From positions 1 to 15,970 of the forward strand of contig DAOWNS010000017.1 of assembly GCA_030642465.1 (NCBI GenBank): DNA of 15,970 nucleotides, given 5' to 3'. The notes under the pieces were generated by a model, which was not told the origin of the DNA, did no database searches, and worked only from the letters and a program-made list of their open reading frames with translations. Source of the stretch: Candidatus Thorarchaeota archaeon (lineage in GTDB: Archaea; Asgardarchaeota; Thorarchaeia; Thorarchaeales; Thorarchaeaceae). Every line of letters starts with the position of its first letter. Position 1 is the stretch's first letter. The translations under genes were made by a program, and so were the position numbers. This document shows positions 13,704 through 15,970 of the stretch, in pieces.

Positions 13704-15476
13704 ATGATGGTGTTCAACAAAGACAACCTAGGCGAACTATTCGGAAAAGTCGGTGTGGGTAACCAGACTAACTTAGAAATTATGGGAAGCAATCGCGACA
13801 TCAGTGTCGGCGAGATATTCATGATCACTTCCGAGCGTGATGGTCATGAGAGAGTCTTTTTCTTCCGGGTTCTAGGACTCCAAAATTACCTGCGACAAGT
13901 AGATGACATGAGCCGCGTTGCTGGCACACTCATGGTGGAGGGCGACGCGTATCTCTCGGGAATCGAACGCAACATGCTTTTGGATGTGCAGGGTCGAATG
14001 CTTGGCTACGCGGAATATACTGGTGGTAAGTGGGTGTTTCGTTCTCCCCGCCGTTTGCCTGACCACCTTGCATCCGTATACAGACCGGTAGCCGGAACTT
14101 CCGACGCTGATGTCCGCATGATGCTTGAATCCCAGACTAGCGGTGAGATGTATGTCGGAGACCTCCAAGTAGGCGAAACAACCCTTGATGTGCCAGTAAT
14201 GATTCCTTCCAAGTTTCTGCCCATGCACGTTGGGATATTCGGTTCGACAGGTTCTGGTAAGAGCAATCTCATGATGGTTCTCATCAAGTCATTGATTGAC
14301 ACCAACATTGCGGCAAGCACAAATCCCGACGGTGACATTCTTCGGATATCCGCCTTCTGTATTGACCCGCATGATGAATTCGCCAAGGGCGTAGACAAAT
14401 ACGGAATCCACCACATTGTCGAAGCCATGGGTCCAACGCTTAGGTCAGAGGTTCTAGGGAATTTCTACTACCTAACAACTCACTTGAGAGCCACTCCGCG
14501 GGATGTAAAGAAGTACGCCAAGGAAATCAGGATTAAGTGGGATGAGATTCAACCACGGGACCTGTACTCTATCACTGAATTCACACCTCAGATGAACGCA
14601 TTCATTGACTCCATGTATGCTGTTGAGCACGAGAACTGGATTGCAAAGATATTGGAGCTGGATGAGGAACCTGAGGGGATGTCTACACCCAAGGGAACAA
14701 TGAGAGCAGTACAGCGGAGACTCCGGTTCTTGAAGCGTTCCCCGATATTCATCGAGGACGGAACTTCGATTCTTGATGACATCTATGAGGCTATGGAAAC
14801 CGGCCGCATTTTGGTCGTGAACACAAGCCTGATGAGTGACACTGAGCAATTCCTCCTGACAACAGTTGTTACTCGTACCTTATCTGACATGAGGCGAGCT
14901 GTGAAGAGCAGTGGCAACCTGGGAGATTTCGAAAAGCAAGGTTACATGCGACTACCAACTCCCTTCTTTGGGCGAGTCAAGAAAATGGCCCGGAGTTTCT
15001 ATGGGCGTGGAGGGATAAGTGACTCTGCGGAGGTGAAGGATCCGCGCAGTTTGCCGGTCATTCAGATTACAGTAGAGGAGGCTCCTTCCATCCTTAATCC
15101 GGAACTCATGAAGGGGCGGTCAGTATTCAAGGACATCTCAAGGCAAGGGCGTAAGTTCAACATCGGACTCGTAGTTGTAAGCCAGCAAGTGAGCGTACTT
15201 GACAATGTGATTCTCAGTCAGATGAATACGGAGATTAACCTGCGGATGGGAAATGAACGTGAGATTAGGGCGTGCATAGATAACGCAAGCGTCAACATCT
15301 CTGGATTTGAGAATGAGTTCCGAGTGATGTCACGAGGAGAGGCATTATTGACTGCCTCATATCGAGAGCTGCCATTACCTGTCAAGATTCCGTTGTTTGA
15401 TGATATCTTCGAACGCGATAGGGGCAAGTACAGGAGCAAGAGGTCCAGCAAGAAGAGTGAGAAGCACATTCTCTGA
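13704..15476 (+). CDS. herA: HerA DNA translocase ATPase
   Basis: A 590-residue HerA/FtsK-type ATPase. An N-terminal barrel (about 1-160) precedes Walker A GSTGSGKS (180-187). Walker B is VIQITVEEA (452-460), where HerA usually reads EEAH and this one has EEAP. The stretch FNIGLVVVSQQVSVLDNVILSQMNTEINLRM (about 485-515) is the typical sensor and arginine region, and the C-terminal RELPLPVKIPLFDD is the usual closing strap. HerA hexamers push DNA through the NurA dimer. It is longer than the roughly 500 residues usual for the family; the extra part is around 405-450, just before Walker B. A basic tail (572-587) ends the protein. ATG 13707 is an alternative start. Coupled to nurA and mre11 by short gaps. 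Confidence 0.93.
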   Translation: MMVFNKDNLGELFGKVGVGNQTNLEIMGSNRDISVGEIFMITSERDGHERVFFFRVLGLQNYLRQVDDMSRVAGTLMVEGDAYLSGIERNMLLDVQGRMLGYAEYTGGKWVFRSPRRLPDHLASVYRPVAGTSDADVRMMLESQTSGEMYVGDLQVGETTLDVPVMIPSKFLPMHVGIFGSTGSGKSNLMMVLIKSLIDTNIAASTNPDGDILRISAFCIDPHDEFAKGVDKYGIHHIVEAMGPTLRSEVLGNFYYLTTHLRATPRDVKKYAKEIRIKWDEIQPRDLYSITEFTPQMNAFIDSMYAVEHENWIAKILELDEEPEGMSTPKGTMRAVQRRLRFLKRSPIFIEDGTSILDDIYEAMETGRILVVNTSLMSDTEQFLLTTVVTRTLSDMRRAVKSSGNLGDFEKQGYMRLPTPFFGRVKKMARSFYGRGGISDSAEVKDPRSLPVIQITVEEAPSILNPELMKGRSVFKDISRQGRKFNIGLVVVSQQVSVLDNVILSQMNTEINLRMGNEREIRACIDNASVNISGFENEFRVMSRGEALLTASYRELPLPVKIPLFDDIFERDRGKYRSKRSSKKSEKHIL

Positions 15477-15480
15477 GGAG
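15475..15480 (+). promoter_or_regulatory. Ribosome binding site of mre11, overlapping the herA stop
   Basis: GAGGAG overlaps the herA TGA (15474-15476) and is seven bases from ATG 15488, which fixes that start and suggests translational coupling. Confidence 0.6.
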
Positions 15481-15487
15481 TAGAGCG

Positions 15488-15970
15488 ATGACTGTAAGAG
15501 TTGCGCATATTTCTGACACCCATCTTGGCACGAAGCCCCGGGAAGGTGTCAGACAGAACGTCTGGGCGGTTGAGATGCGCACCAGAATCCTCGAGAACGA
15601 TTTCTACGAGCGTTTCTCAGAGCTGTTCACTAGAATTGCTGAGCTCGATCCGCCAGTTGACATTGTAGTCCATTCTGGGGATCTCTATAATCAACCTTGG
15701 GAGGGCAATCCCACTCAACCTCCTGTCGTCGCGAGAGAAACAGTCATTACTGTGCTAAAGAGATTCATTGAGAAAACCGGAATACCTGTTCTGATTCTGG
15801 AAGGCAATCATGGTATATACAGAAATCTCGAGGTGTCATTTCTTGATAGCCTGAAGATGGCAATTCCTGGTTTGGATGTGGCTACCCAACAGGAGCTGAA
15901 ACGTGCATTTCGGGATGGAACGCCCCTCGTGCGTTCATACGAGAAACTCAATGTCTATTGTTTTCCTTTC
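15488..15970 (+). CDS. mre11: Mre11/SbcD-type nuclease (partial)
   Basis: 161 codons are visible before the right edge; the C-terminus is missing. The calcineurin-like phosphoesterase motifs are HISDTHLG (D10, H12), VVHSGDLYN (D65) and LEGNHG (N107, H108). These bind the two metal ions in Mre11, the nuclease that with Rad50 opens DNA ends before resection by HerA-NurA. The residue after GNH is Gly where Mre11 normally has Asp. The segment between motifs I and II is somewhat long and charged. Location after nurA-herA is the typical archaeal order, and rad50 would be expected just outside the window. Confidence 0.88.
   Translation, partial: MTVRVAHISDTHLGTKPREGVRQNVWAVEMRTRILENDFYERFSELFTRIAELDPPVDIVVHSGDLYNQPWEGNPTQPPVVARETVITVLKRFIEKTGIPVLILEGNHGIYRNLEVSFLDSLKMAIPGLDVATQQELKRAFRDGTPLVRSYEKLNVYCFPF

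Noticed and set aside
1..15970. CRISPR array, transposase, integrase or att site
   Set aside because: No regularly spaced repeats and no recombinase motifs were seen; the duplicated tRNA 3' ends are whole genes, not att fragments.

Overview
The window reads as a dense piece of archaeal chromosome. Archaeal marks are the archaeosine pair ArcS and RaSEA, the NurA-HerA-Mre11 recombination cluster, two tRNA-Arg genes that encode their own CCA, and TATA-like boxes about 25 nt ahead of tRNA and protein genes. Shine-Dalgarno-like sites and GTG/TTG starts are common. The set would suit an Asgard (Thorarchaeia-like) or euryarchaeal lineage, but no rRNA or other decisive marker is present, so the phylum is a guess.

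Layout. At 1-373 (minus) lies the start of an unrecognised protein with a basic head and acidic tail. It diverges from a ribbon-helix-helix/winged-helix regulator (530-1045) that has overlapping palindromes before its start. Next come tRNA-Arg(CCG), a 68-residue orphan, and tRNA-Arg(GCG). The minus strand then carries a gamma-carbonic-anhydrase-like protein lacking one usual metal ligand and two paralogous thioredoxins. The thioredoxins are separated by a G/C-clamped hairpin whose loop is a polypurine mirror repeat.

Divergent from the thioredoxins is a plus-strand operon (about 3416-9130): a zinc-ribbon DExH helicase with a C-terminal DUF1998 module (MrfA/SftH type), ArcS, and the radical SAM enzyme RaSEA, with gaps of 18 and 6 nt. 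ArcS and RaSEA together make archaeosine at G15 of tRNA, and both tRNA-Arg genes here have G15 and C48. An unrecognised 113-residue gene follows with its own TATA-like box and ribosome site.

Convergent to it, on the minus strand, are a multi-beta-sandwich protein (COG1361/DUF11-like) with no visible signal peptide or anchor, and a metallo-beta-lactamase-fold protein whose metal-binding motifs are mostly gone. A 248-nt divergent region with a near-perfect 14-bp direct repeat separates them from nurA-herA-mre11, a DNA end-resection operon cut by the right edge; rad50 would be expected just outside.

The most interesting points are the coupling of a repair-type helicase to archaeosine synthesis, the pseudo-MBL/beta-sandwich pair beside the resection operon, and the unusual intergenic DNA at 2822-2878, 3278-3353 and 12211-12370.
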